The translations under genes and the position numbers were made by a program. Shown here piece by piece: positions 1 to 6,191 of a stretch of DNA of 8,459 bases. Positions within the stretch are counted from its first letter, which is position 1. Every line of letters begins with the position of its first letter. The notes beneath the pieces were generated by a model. That model was not told where the DNA came from. It worked only from the letters and a program-made list of their open reading frames with translations, and ran no database searches. The DNA is from Mailhella sp. (GTDB lineage Bacteria; Desulfobacterota; Desulfovibrionia; Desulfovibrionales; Desulfovibrionaceae): positions 1 to 8,459 of the forward strand of contig JAFQPD010000111.1 in NCBI GenBank assembly GCA_017411945.1, written 5' to 3'.

Positions 1-41
1 GAGGGGGAAAAGGACCTTTCTCGAAAGGTCTTTTCCCCCTC
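1..41 (-). terminator. Intrinsic terminator after the CobW-type GTPase gene, possibly bidirectional
   Basis: A near-perfect stem-loop fills 1-41. The core is GACCTTTC (13-20), loop TC, GAAAGGTC (23-30). It is flanked by AAAA on one side and TTTT on the other, then by G5/C5 arms that extend the pairing to the edge, with a single bulged G. It lies 19 bases past the stop codon of the minus-strand gene at 61. Because A and T tracts flank both sides it could also stop plus-strand transcription entering from outside the window. Whether anything converges on it cannot be seen here. Confidence 0.8.
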
Positions 42-60
42 CCCCGCAAAACACTCTCTC

Positions 61-1317
61 TTACTTCACCAGACAGGCGTCCAGGGCGGCGGCGATGGCG
101 TCCTTGTCCATATGCTGGCCGATGAAGACGAGCTTCTGCTGGCGGTCGCCGTAGGTTTCGTCCCATTCCTTTTCGAGGGATTCGTCCTGAGCGCGTTCTT
201 CGGCCTGGCGTTCTTCGGGCAGGGAGGCCACCCATTCGCCGTAGGGGGTGGCGGTCATCTCGCGGCCGGCCTGTTCGAAGAGGAAGGCCATGTCCGGCTC
301 TTCGGCGAACCACATGATGCCCTTGCAGCGCAGTATGCTCTTGGGCCAGAACTCGTCGGCGAACGTGGTGAACTTCTCCTGATCGAAGGGGGCGCGGCGG
401 AAGTACACGAAGGTGCTGATGCCGTACTCGTCGCCGTGGGCCTGCCCCGGGCCGTGGTGATGGCCGCAGGAGCATATGCCGTGCTCGTGGTCGCAGTGGG
501 AATGGTCGTGGTTTGACGCATCGAACTTTTCCACGTCGCCGAAGCTCTGCAGGCCGAAGGGCGTGAATTCCTGATGATGCTCGTGCACGCCTTCTTCCAC
601 CACATGTTCGAGGGCCTGCACCCAGCCCACGGAAGAGGCGACGCGCTCTATGTCGAAGAGGCCGGTGTCGAGGATGTCCTTCACGTCCACCTTGCCGTAG
701 TTGGTCTCGATGATGTTGGCGGCGGGGTTCAGGCGGCGGATGACGGCGCGGATGAGGCCGAGCTGATCTTCGGAGAGCGTGGCCACCTTGTTGAGGATGA
801 TGGTGGAGCAGAACTCGATCTGCTGGATGACGAGGTTGGCGATGTCCTCTTCTTCGAGATCTTCGTCCACGAGCTTCTGGCCGCCCATGAATTCGTCCAC
901 GAGGCGCAGGGCGTCCACCACGGTGACCATGCCGTCGAGGCGGCATATCTTGGGCAGGGACTCGTCGCCGAGGCAGATGGTCTGGGCGATGGGCATGGGC
1001 TCGCAGATGCCGGAAGCCTCGATGAGGATGTAGTCGAAGCGGTTCGATTCGATGAGATTCAGGATCTGCTCAAGGAGGTCGGTCTTCAGGGAGCAGCAGA
1101 TGCAGCCGTTTTCGAGGGGCACGAGGCTGTCGTCTTCCATCTCCACGGCTCCGCCCTTGGCGATGAGGGAGGCGTCGATGTTTATCTCGCCGATGTCGTT
1201 GACGATGACAGCGACCTTGTAGCCCTCCTGATTGGAAAGCACATGGTTCAGCAGGGTGGTCTTGCCCGCGCCAAGGTAGCCGGACAGCACAGTGATGGGA
1301 ACTATCTTTCTAGCCAT
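61..1317 (-). CDS. COG0523/CobW-family GTPase, putative metal chaperone with His-rich loop
   Basis: This is a G3E-type P-loop GTPase of the CobW/YciC/ZinT-associated (COG0523) group, 418 aa, cytosolic. Such proteins bind a transition metal (Zn, Co, Ni or Fe) and use GTP hydrolysis to deliver it to a target. Visible in order: Walker A GYLGAGKT (13-20), the switch segment NDIGE (40-44), the family CxCC motif GCICC (71-75), the Walker B region EASGICEP (100-107), a histidine/cysteine-rich linker (about 269-294, many HxH plus CSC), and a CobW C-terminal domain (about 300-418). The guanine-specificity motif reads NKVA (176-179) where NKxD is usual, so the aspartate is missing. I chose ATG 1315-1317. 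An AAAGGT Shine-Dalgarno sits 8 bases upstream, and the in-frame ATG at 1351-1353 lies at or before the predicted transcription start. The target metal and client are not recognisable; a B12 role (cobW proper) is not supported, as no cobalamin genes are nearby. Confidence 0.93.
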   Translation of the reverse strand: MARKIVPITVLSGYLGAGKTTLLNHVLSNQEGYKVAVIVNDIGEINIDASLIAKGGAVEMEDDSLVPLENGCICCSLKTDLLEQILNLIESNRFDYILIEASGICEPMPIAQTICLGDESLPKICRLDGMVTVVDALRLVDEFMGGQKLVDEDLEEEDIANLVIQQIEFCSTIILNKVATLSEDQLGLIRAVIRRLNPAANIIETNYGKVDVKDILDTGLFDIERVASSVGWVQALEHVVEEGVHEHHQEFTPFGLQSFGDVEKFDASNHDHSHCDHEHGICSCGHHHGPGQAHGDEYGISTFVYFRRAPFDQEKFTTFADEFWPKSILRCKGIMWFAEEPDMAFLFEQAGREMTATPYGEWVASLPEERQAEERAQDESLEKEWDETYGDRQQKLVFIGQHMDKDAIAAALDACLVK

Positions 1318-1339
1318 TATCCTGACCTTTCTTTTAAAG

Positions 1340-1354
1340 GATGTATGCGACATC
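1340..1354. promoter_or_regulatory. Candidate operator palindrome in the cobW-like leader
   Basis: GATGT-ATGCG-ACATC is a 15-bp inverted repeat (5-bp arms, 5-bp spacer). It sits just downstream of the -10 box of the minus-strand promoter and covers the expected transcription start. That is where a repressor site would be placed. Metal-responsive control (Zur/Fur-like) would fit the gene, but the sequence is not a box I recognise, so the regulator is unknown. Confidence 0.35.
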
Positions 1355-1357
1355 GCT

Positions 1358-1385
1358 AAGATAGGCCGTTTTTGCGCGGCGTCAA
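1358..1385 (-). promoter_or_regulatory. Sigma-70-type promoter for the CobW-type GTPase gene
   Basis: Read on the minus strand: -35 TTGACG (1380-1385), 16-bp spacer, -10 TATCTT (1358-1363). The predicted start near 1351 gives a leader of about 34 nt before the ATG at 1317. Confidence 0.6.
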
Positions 1386-1402
1386 CTGTTCTCGGCCTCC
1401 TC

Positions 1403-1431
1403 TTGCCAAGCCGCGCCCCTTGCCTTATCCT
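1403..1431 (+). promoter_or_regulatory. Sigma-70-type promoter for the TSCPD gene
   Basis: -35 TTGCCA (1403-1408), 17-bp spacer, -10 TATCCT (1426-1431), 35 bases ahead of the ATG at 1467. It lies back-to-back with the minus-strand promoter, with 17 bp between the two -35 boxes. A regulator bound between them could affect both genes. Confidence 0.5.
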
Positions 1432-1466
1432 TACGCCTACAGCACTTTTTTCTACGGAGCGAAACC

Positions 1467-1793
1467 ATGCAGTATGTCTTCAATCCCGAGCGCGTCTGCG
1501 CCAAGGTCTTCATGATAGATATCGACGAGAACACCCGCACCATCCGCGACTTCGAGTCCAAGGGCGGCTGCCCCGGCAACCTCAAGGCCATTGCCCGCTT
1601 CACCCGCGGCATGCACATCGACGAAGTCATCGACCGCCTCGCCGACATGCCCATCTGTCCGGCCTCCAAGGTGACTTCCTGCCCCGAACAGCTGCGCAAC
1701 GGCCTCATCGAACTGCGCAAGAAGCTCGACGCCGGCGAAGCCCCCGTGCGCCCCAGCTTCGTGCTGGATTCCTTCTCCTTCGGTAAGATGTAA
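1467..1793 (+). CDS. TSCPD domain-containing small protein
   Basis: 108 aa. It matches the stand-alone TSCPD family (TIGR03905-like), whose domain also occurs at the C terminus of B12-dependent ribonucleotide reductases. Visible hallmarks are GGCPGNL (33-39), the helix GMHIDEVIDRL (48-58), and the signature TSCPEQL (70-76), where TSCPDQL is the family norm. Cysteines at 11, 35, 64 and 72 could form a metal or redox site. There is no signal peptide or membrane segment, so it is cytosolic. A GGAG Shine-Dalgarno lies 8 bases before the ATG. The molecular role of stand-alone TSCPD proteins is unsettled. Divergent pairing with a metallochaperone gene hints at metal- or thiol-related function, but that is inference. 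The tail of about 20 residues after the domain is typical in being variable. Confidence 0.85.
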   Translation: MQYVFNPERVCAKVFMIDIDENTRTIRDFESKGGCPGNLKAIARFTRGMHIDEVIDRLADMPICPASKVTSCPEQLRNGLIELRKKLDAGEAPVRPSFVLDSFSFGKM

Positions 1794-1815
1794 GACTTGC
1801 CAACAAATGCGAACA

Positions 1816-1853
1816 AAGCCCCGCTGGTTACGTGACCAGTGGGGCTTCTTCTG
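1816..1853 (+). terminator. Intrinsic terminator after the TSCPD gene
   Basis: AAGCCCC-G-CTGGT (1816-1828) pairs with ACCAG-T-GGGGCTT (1835-1847) around a 6-base loop, with one G-T pair, followed by a T-rich run. It starts 22 bases past the stop codon. Repeat element A begins in its tail. Confidence 0.85.
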
Positions 1854-2290
1854 TCTAGACAGGCGAAGCATTTTTCGAAGAAAAATAACTCGCCCTCTAG
1901 CTCGGAAAGGCGTGATGTTTTAGGACGGAGGGCCGCCGAAGGCGTGCCCGACAGCCGAGCCGCAGTGAGCGGGGCGCAAGGGCCGAAGGCCCGAGAAGCC
2001 CCAGCGAACAAGGGCGGCGTCATCTGGTGGTCAAAAGCCAAGTGATGCGACAAAGCCGCAGGGAGCGCGAAAGCGCGGGCGGCTTGGAGCAAACGGCATC
2101 TCACGTTGCCTTTCTTCCTCACCCGCGCGCATGCGCGGGAAAGCGGATTTTCGGCTAGAAAATCCAAGACTCTGGAAATCATTTCCTTGAAATGCCGCCG
2201 CGCAGTCCGTATGCCTGATTAGAGGCCAAGCGCGAAGCGCGGCCTTAGAGACTGGCGTGAAAGCAAACCTAGGTGTTACTACCCCGTAAA
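1851..2290. repeat. Palindrome-rich intergenic element, copy A
   Basis: Non-coding element of about 440 bp, and the inverted counterpart of copy C (6192-6643). Shared landmarks include the exact 16-mer at 2018-2033 (reverse complement TGACCACCAGATGACG), the palindrome around 2131-2139 inside CCCGCGC/GCGCGGG, and the imperfect palindrome near 2170-2195. Hairpins on the plus strand: CGCC-GAA-GGCG (1934-1944); GCCGC 1959-1963 with GCGGC 2014-2018, enclosing GGGGC/GCCCC and GGGCC-GAA-GGCCC (1980-1992); AAGCCGC 2053-2059 with GCGGCTT 2079-2085, enclosing GCGC-GAAA-GCGC; GGATTTTC 2145-2152 with GAAAATCC 2158-2165. It begins in the tail of the TSCPD terminator. Long open frames cross it, but they follow the palindromes, lack Shine-Dalgarno sites and match no protein family I know. 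Confidence 0.85.
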
Positions 2291-2322
2291 AAGAGGCGGC
2301 CTCTCTCGAAAGAGAGGCCGCC
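2291..2322 (-). terminator. Strong hairpin between elements A and B, minus-strand terminator
   Basis: A perfect 12-bp stem GGCGGCCTCTCT (2295-2306) / AGAGAGGCCGCC (2311-2322) with loop CGAA. On the minus strand it is followed by TCTTTTTA, as an intrinsic terminator would be; the plus-strand tail (TTGAAT) is weaker. The only upstream minus-strand sequence between this and the pflA terminator is element B. It may therefore end a transcript of B, or serve as a backup terminator for pflA. Confidence 0.65.
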
Positions 2323-2339
2323 TTGAATGTGTGGAGAGT

Positions 2340-2723
2340 CAGAAAAAAGACAACGCTTCGAGATAGATGCCGTGCGATCTTGGCAAGCATCCCTTCGTCC
2401 GACAGCTCTCGGCGCGGGATGTCTTGGATTTTCTGCCGAAAATCCGCTGTCAGGACCAGAGCCTCGCTACCGAAACAAGTCGCGCGGGCTTGCGCCCTTC
2501 TCGCGCCTTGTTCCGTCCGCTTCGTCAGCTGACCACCAGATGACGCCAGCCTGGTTCGCAAGGCTCTCTCGCGCTTCGCGCTCCCGCCTTGCTCACTGGC
2601 GGACTGGCTGTCGGGCACGCCTTCGGCGGCCCTCCGACCTAAAGCATCAAACCTTTCCGGGCTAGGCAACGAGTTATATTCCTTCGAGAAGAACGCCGCC
2701 AGCCTAGCAAGGGAGCTTCGGTC
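2340..2723. repeat. Palindrome-rich intergenic element, copy B
   Basis: The most diverged of the three copies, in the same orientation as C. Similarity is clear from about 2421 to 2723; the part before 2421 shares little beyond hairpin layout (CATCCC/GGGATG arms at about 2388-2421). The exact 16-mer TGACCACCAGATGACG is at 2530-2545. Hairpins equivalent to those in A and C carry different paired bases: GGATTTTC 2426-2433 / GAAAATCC 2438-2445; AACAAG 2474-2479 / CTTGTT 2507-2512; CGCCAG 2544-2549 / CTGGCG 2596-2601; CAAGGC 2559-2564 / GCCTTG 2586-2591; GCGC-TTC-GCGC 2571-2581; CGCC-TTC-GGCG 2618-2628. The end motif GGGAGCTTCGG (2711-2721) is shared with C. No gene is visible in 2323-2738. Confidence 0.8.
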
Positions 2724-2738
2724 TGAGGGAAAAGCGTT

Positions 2739-2771
2739 AAAAAAAGAAGCCGCCCCGTTCAGAGCGACTTC
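2739..2771 (-). terminator. Intrinsic terminator of the pflB-pflA unit
   Basis: On the minus strand GAAGTCGC (2764-2771) pairs with GCGGCTTC (2746-2753), including one U-G wobble, around a 10-base loop. Seven Ts follow (2739-2745). It begins 28 bases past the pflA stop codon. Confidence 0.85.
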
Positions 2772-2799
2772 CTTTTCTTTGTAAATCAAACCAGTTCCG

Positions 2800-3597
2800 C
2801 TAGCACCCCGTTTTCACCTTGCCGCTGGAAAGCTCGCTGTGCACGGCTCGTTCCTTCGGGCGGGAGGACTTGTCTTCGCCGAGGTGCGCGGGGATGAGGC
2901 CGCGGAGCTTCTCCATGCTGGCGGAGTCCGGCGAGGGGATGTGCGCGAAGGGGAAGGAAAGGCCCATGTCGTCGTACTTCACCTGGCAGACCTTGCGGAA
3001 GGGCAGGAGCTCCACCTTGTCCACGCAGGGATGGGCTTCGGCGATGCGGATGAGCTGGCGCACGCTCTCCTCGTCGTCGTTCAGGCCGGGCATGGTCACC
3101 TGGCGGAGAGTGGTGGGCAGGCCCATCTCGTTGAGGCGAGCGAGGAAGCGCAGGGGCGCGGCGAGCGAACAGCCCACATGGGCGCGGTACTTTTCTTCCG
3201 TCACATATTTGATGTCGAGAAGCACGCGGTCCGTCACGGCCAGCAGTTCTTCCACGCCGTCGTTCAGCGCACAGCCGGACGTGTCGAGGCAGGTGTTCAG
3301 CCCGGCCTCGCGGCTCAGGCGGAACAGCTCCGCCGCAAAGGCGGCCTGCATGAGCGGCTCGCCCCCCGAAAGCGTGATGCCGCCTTCTTCGCCGAAGTAT
3401 TCGCGGAAGCGCAGGGCCTTCTTCAGGATGTCTTCCGCCGTCCATTCCTTGCCGCCGGCCATGTCCCATGTGTCGGGGTTGTGGCAGCAGCCGCAGCGCA
3501 GCGGGCAGCCCTGGGCGAAGGCCACGAAGCGCACGCCCGGGCCGTCCAGCGTGCCGAGGCTCTGGAAGGAATGGAAGCGTCCGGTCAAATTAGACAT
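2800..3597 (-). CDS. pflA: Pyruvate formate-lyase activating enzyme (radical SAM)
   Basis: 265 aa, slightly longer than the E. coli enzyme (246). It uses a [4Fe-4S] cluster and S-adenosylmethionine to abstract a hydrogen from the active-site glycine of PflB, switching it on under anaerobic conditions. Visible: the N-terminal GTLDGPGVRFV region (15-25), the radical-SAM cluster motif CPLRCGCC (Cys31, Cys35, Cys38; CX3CX2C) followed by HNPDTWD, the SAM-contact GGEP (78-81), and the LLDIKY and LPFR motifs of the family. The ATG at 3595-3597 has an AAGGAG Shine-Dalgarno six bases upstream. The gene follows pflB after 56 bp with no terminator between, so the two are probably cotranscribed. The last ~25 residues are charged and Ser-rich, and are probably not part of the barrel. 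An activase for another glycyl radical enzyme is unlikely, because those usually carry extra ferredoxin-like cluster domains, absent here. Confidence 0.95.
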   Translation of the reverse strand: MSNLTGRFHSFQSLGTLDGPGVRFVAFAQGCPLRCGCCHNPDTWDMAGGKEWTAEDILKKALRFREYFGEEGGITLSGGEPLMQAAFAAELFRLSREAGLNTCLDTSGCALNDGVEELLAVTDRVLLDIKYVTEEKYRAHVGCSLAAPLRFLARLNEMGLPTTLRQVTMPGLNDDEESVRQLIRIAEAHPCVDKVELLPFRKVCQVKYDDMGLSFPFAHIPSPDSASMEKLRGLIPAHLGEDKSSRPKERAVHSELSSGKVKTGC

Positions 3598-3653
3598 ATC
3601 TTACTCCTTGTCCTTCATTCGGTCCAGAGCACGGCGTGTTCCTGTTCACCAGC

Positions 3654-5885
3654 CTAGACGGCCTCGTGGAAGGTGCGGCTGATGACTTCCTTCTGCTGCT
3701 CGCGGGAGAGCTTGTGGAAGTTCACAGCGTAGCCGGACACGCGGATGGTGAGGTTGGGGTAGGCTTCGGGGTCTTCGTAAGCCTTCATGAGAGTTTCGCG
3801 GTTGAGCACGTTCACGTTGATGTGGTGGGCCTTCTTGGCGAAGTAGCCGTCCAGTATGGCCACAAGGTTGCCCACGCGCTCGCCTTCTTCACGGCCGAGG
3901 GCTTCGGGAGTGATGGAGAAGGTGTTGGAAATGCCGTCGCGGCAGTCGTCGTAGCTGATCTTGGCCACGGAGTTCAGCGAGGCAAGTGCGCCGTTTTCTT
4001 CACGATTGTGCATGGGGTTGGCGCCGGGGGCGTAGGCTTCGCCAGCCTTGCGGCCGTCGGGCGTGGCGCCGGTGTTCTTGCCGTACATCACGTTGGAGGT
4101 GATGGTCAGCACGGAGAGCGTGTGGATGGCGTTGCGATAGGTGGGCGTCTTGCGCAGTTCGGTGATGACGTTGTGGGCCATTTCCTTGGCAATGAGGTCC
4201 ACGCGGTCGTCGTCGTTGCCGTACTTGGGGAAGTCGCCTTCGGTCTTGAAGTCCACGATGAAGCCGTCGTCGTTGCGCAGGGGCTTCACATTGGCGTACT
4301 TGATGGCGCTGAGGGAGTCTGCCACCACGGAGAGGCCGGCTATGCCGAAGGCCATGAGGCGTTCCACGGAAGTGTCGTGCAGGGCCATCTGCGTCTTCTC
4401 GTAGGCGTACTTGTCGTGCATGTAGTGGATGACGTTCATGGTGTTCACATAGAGGTGGCACAGCCATTCGAGATAGACCTGGAAGCGTTCGGCCACGGCT
4501 TCGTAGTCCAGCTTTTCCGCATCCATCACGGGCATCTGCGGGCCTATGTGCATCTTGCTGGTGGTATCGTAGCCGCCGTTCAGGGCAATGAGCAGGAGCT
4601 TGCCGAGGTTGCAGCGCGCGCCGAAGAACTGCATCTGCTTGCCCACGCGCATGGCGGAAACACAGCAGGCGATGGCGTAGTCGTCGCCGTAGAGGGGGCG
4701 CATGATGTCGTCGTTCTCGTACTGGATGGAGTCCGTGTCCACGGAGACCTTGGCGCAGAAACGCTTGAAGGGCTCGGGGAGCTGCTTGGACCAGAGCACG
4801 GTGAGGTTGGGCTCGGGGGAGGAGCCGAGCGTGTAGAGCGTGTTCAGGATGCGGAAGCTGGACTTGGAGACGAGCGTGCGGCCGTCTTCGCCCATGCCGC
4901 CCACGGCTTCGGTGATCCACATGGGGTCGCCGCCGAAGAGCTCGTTGTATTCGGGGGTGCGCAGATGGCGGGCGAGGCGCAGCTTGATGACGAAGTCGTC
5001 GAAGAGCTCCTGCACGCCGGCTTCGTCGATGAGGCCGCGCTCAAGGTCGCGTTCGGCGTAGATGTCGAAGAAGGTGGCCACGCGGCCGAGGGACATGGCG
5101 GCGCCGTTCTGCTCTTTGATGGAGGCGAGGTAGGCGAAGTAGGTCCACTGGATGGCTTCCTTGAGGTCGGCGGCGGGCTTGGAGATGTCGAAGCCGTACA
5201 TGGAGGCCATTTCCTTCATGTAGCCGAGGAAGGTGATCTGCTGGAACAGCTCTTCGGTGAGGCGGACTTTTTCGGCGTCGAGGTCCATGACGCCGATGCC
5301 GGCCTTGTCCTTCTTCTTTTCTTCGATGAGGCGGTCCACGCCGTAGAGGGCCACGCGGCGGTAGTCGCCGATGATGCGGCCTCGGCCGTAGGCGTCCGGC
5401 AGGCCGGTGATGACGTGGCACTTGCGGGCGGCGCGCATTTCATCGGTGTAGGCGCGGAACACGCCTTCGTTATGGGTGGTGCGGAAGCGGAATTCTTCCT
5501 GCACCTTTTCGGAAAGCTGGTAGCCGTAGGCTTCGCAGGCCTGCTTGGCCATGCGCATGCCGCCGAAGGGGTTCACGCCGCGCTTGAGGGGGCGGTTGGT
5601 CTGCAGGCCGAAAATGAGTTCGCTGGGCTTGTCGATGTAGCCGGGGGAATAGCTGGTGAGGGAGGAAACGGTGGAGGTGTCCACATCGAGCACGCCGCCG
5701 AACTGGCGTTCGAGGGCGAAGAGGCCTTCGACCTTCTTCATGAGGGCCTTGGTGCGGGGCGTGGCTTCGGCGAGGAAGGAATCGTCGCCGAGGTATTCCT
5801 TATAATTCAGCTGGATGAAGCCGCGCACGTCGATGCTGTCCGTCCATGCGCCTTTGACGAAGCCGTCCCAGTTTCTGCTTTCCAT
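3654..5885 (-). CDS. pflB: Formate C-acetyltransferase (pyruvate formate-lyase)
   Basis: 743 aa, close to E. coli PflB (760). It is a cytosolic glycyl radical enzyme that converts pyruvate and CoA to acetyl-CoA and formate. The catalytic pair Cys407-Cys408 is in AIACCVSAM. The radical glycine is Gly718 in RVSGYAV, 26 residues from the end counting the Gly itself, as in true PFLs. The double Cys separates it from choline, glycerol and isethionate lyases, which have one catalytic Cys. The start is ATG 5883-5885 (MESRNWDGF), with AAGGAG six bases upstream. The frame is open 35 codons further up, but those codons run through the riboswitch terminator and are untranslated leader. It is first in a unit with pflA and lies under a ZTP riboswitch. 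A very long antisense open frame is present across it, an effect of GC-rich third positions. Confidence 0.97.
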   Translation of the reverse strand: MESRNWDGFVKGAWTDSIDVRGFIQLNYKEYLGDDSFLAEATPRTKALMKKVEGLFALERQFGGVLDVDTSTVSSLTSYSPGYIDKPSELIFGLQTNRPLKRGVNPFGGMRMAKQACEAYGYQLSEKVQEEFRFRTTHNEGVFRAYTDEMRAARKCHVITGLPDAYGRGRIIGDYRRVALYGVDRLIEEKKKDKAGIGVMDLDAEKVRLTEELFQQITFLGYMKEMASMYGFDISKPAADLKEAIQWTYFAYLASIKEQNGAAMSLGRVATFFDIYAERDLERGLIDEAGVQELFDDFVIKLRLARHLRTPEYNELFGGDPMWITEAVGGMGEDGRTLVSKSSFRILNTLYTLGSSPEPNLTVLWSKQLPEPFKRFCAKVSVDTDSIQYENDDIMRPLYGDDYAIACCVSAMRVGKQMQFFGARCNLGKLLLIALNGGYDTTSKMHIGPQMPVMDAEKLDYEAVAERFQVYLEWLCHLYVNTMNVIHYMHDKYAYEKTQMALHDTSVERLMAFGIAGLSVVADSLSAIKYANVKPLRNDDGFIVDFKTEGDFPKYGNDDDRVDLIAKEMAHNVITELRKTPTYRNAIHTLSVLTITSNVMYGKNTGATPDGRKAGEAYAPGANPMHNREENGALASLNSVAKISYDDCRDGISNTFSITPEALGREEGERVGNLVAILDGYFAKKAHHINVNVLNRETLMKAYEDPEAYPNLTIRVSGYAVNFHKLSREQQKEVISRTFHEAV

Positions 5886-5930
5886 AACATTCTCCTTGCG
5901 GCGAGCGGCCGCTTCGTATCGCCCGGAAAT

Positions 5931-5964
5931 AAAAAAAGGGCGACACAGGTTAGCTGTATCGCCC
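5931..5964 (-). terminator. Riboswitch-controlled intrinsic terminator in the pflB leader
   Basis: On the minus strand GGGCGATACAG (5954-5964) pairs fully with CTGTGTCGCCC (5938-5948), with one U-G wobble, around a 5-base loop. TTTTTTTATTT follows. Its 5' arm reuses the last bases of the ZTP aptamer (5961-5964), so aptamer P3 and terminator exclude each other. Ligand binding should therefore permit read-through into pflB. Confidence 0.88.
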
Positions 5965-6032
5965 AGACGGTCGGCTTTAAGCTCCTGCACTTCCCCGCGG
6001 TCATCCGCGAAATTCCGTCAGTCATGCAGGAG
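5961..6032 (-). promoter_or_regulatory. ZTP riboswitch aptamer (pfl-motif RNA) upstream of pflB
   Basis: Read on the minus strand. P1 is CTCCTGCA (6025-6032) with TGCAGGAG (5982-5989). Inside it is the conserved TGACTGACGGAA block, followed by a short hairpin CGCGG-ATGA-CCGCG. After a 6-base linker comes the conserved second half GCCGACCGTCTGGGCG, which forms P3. GACGG in the first block can pair with CCGTC in the P3 loop as the defining pseudoknot. From memory, the two conserved blocks match the well-studied Fusobacterium ulcerans ZTP riboswitch almost word for word. Family knowledge: it binds ZTP/ZMP, the alarmone of 10-formyl-tetrahydrofolate shortage, and turns on one-carbon and purine genes. 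Here it would raise PFL, and so formate supply. Aptamer plus terminator span about 100 nt, starting at the predicted transcription start. Confidence 0.94.
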
Positions 6033-6039
6033 TGATTCT

Positions 6040-6068
6040 TGTTTAGCTCGTTCGGGGGAGAATGTCAA
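6040..6068 (-). promoter_or_regulatory. Promoter of the pflB-pflA unit
   Basis: Minus strand: consensus -35 TTGACA (6063-6068), 17-bp spacer, weak -10 TAAACA (6040-6045). The predicted start at about 6033 coincides with the first base of riboswitch helix P1, which supports the call. The weak -10 may leave room for an activator, but no site is evident. Confidence 0.65.
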
Positions 6069-6098
6069 GGGCAGGGGAGGGATTGCCCTGCGGGCGGG

Positions 6099-6130
6099 CT
6101 GCTCTCGAAGCGGCGTACCCTGCCGGAGGG
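6099..6130. repeat. Left arm of a 32-bp inverted repeat
   Basis: Begins CTGCTCTCGAAGCGGCGT and ends TGCCGGAGGG. It matches the reverse complement of 7240-7271 at 30 of 32 positions by my count. The pair bounds almost the whole 1.2-kb gap between the pflB promoter and the Lon-like gene. I found no convincing target-site duplication outside the arms. Confidence 0.8.
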
Positions 6131-6191
6131 GAAGAGTGCGGACTCGCAACGGCTTCAAGGCGTCCGCCCTTTCGAGTGCGTCCGCCTCGAG

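Noticed and set aside
1315..1353. Upstream start of the CobW-type gene at 1351-1353, adding 12 residues
   Set aside because: It lies at the predicted transcription start and has no Shine-Dalgarno. The ATG at 1315-1317 has an AAAGGT at good spacing, and the P-loop then falls at the family-typical distance from the N terminus.
1382..2789. Long minus-strand open frames (about 250-270 codons) across elements A and B
   Set aside because: The peptides follow the repeated palindromes, recur in frame-shifted form across the copies, cross terminators and have no Shine-Dalgarno site. Paired stem changes, not codon-preserving ones, distinguish the copies. Similar spurious proteins could be annotated wherever this repeat occurs.
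3636..6035. Plus-strand open frame of about 800 codons antisense to pflB
   Set aside because: It is the complement of a highly expressed-type gene with GC-rich third positions; its translation is Val/Gly/Ala/His-rich low-complexity sequence with no family motif. PflB on the other strand is unmistakable.
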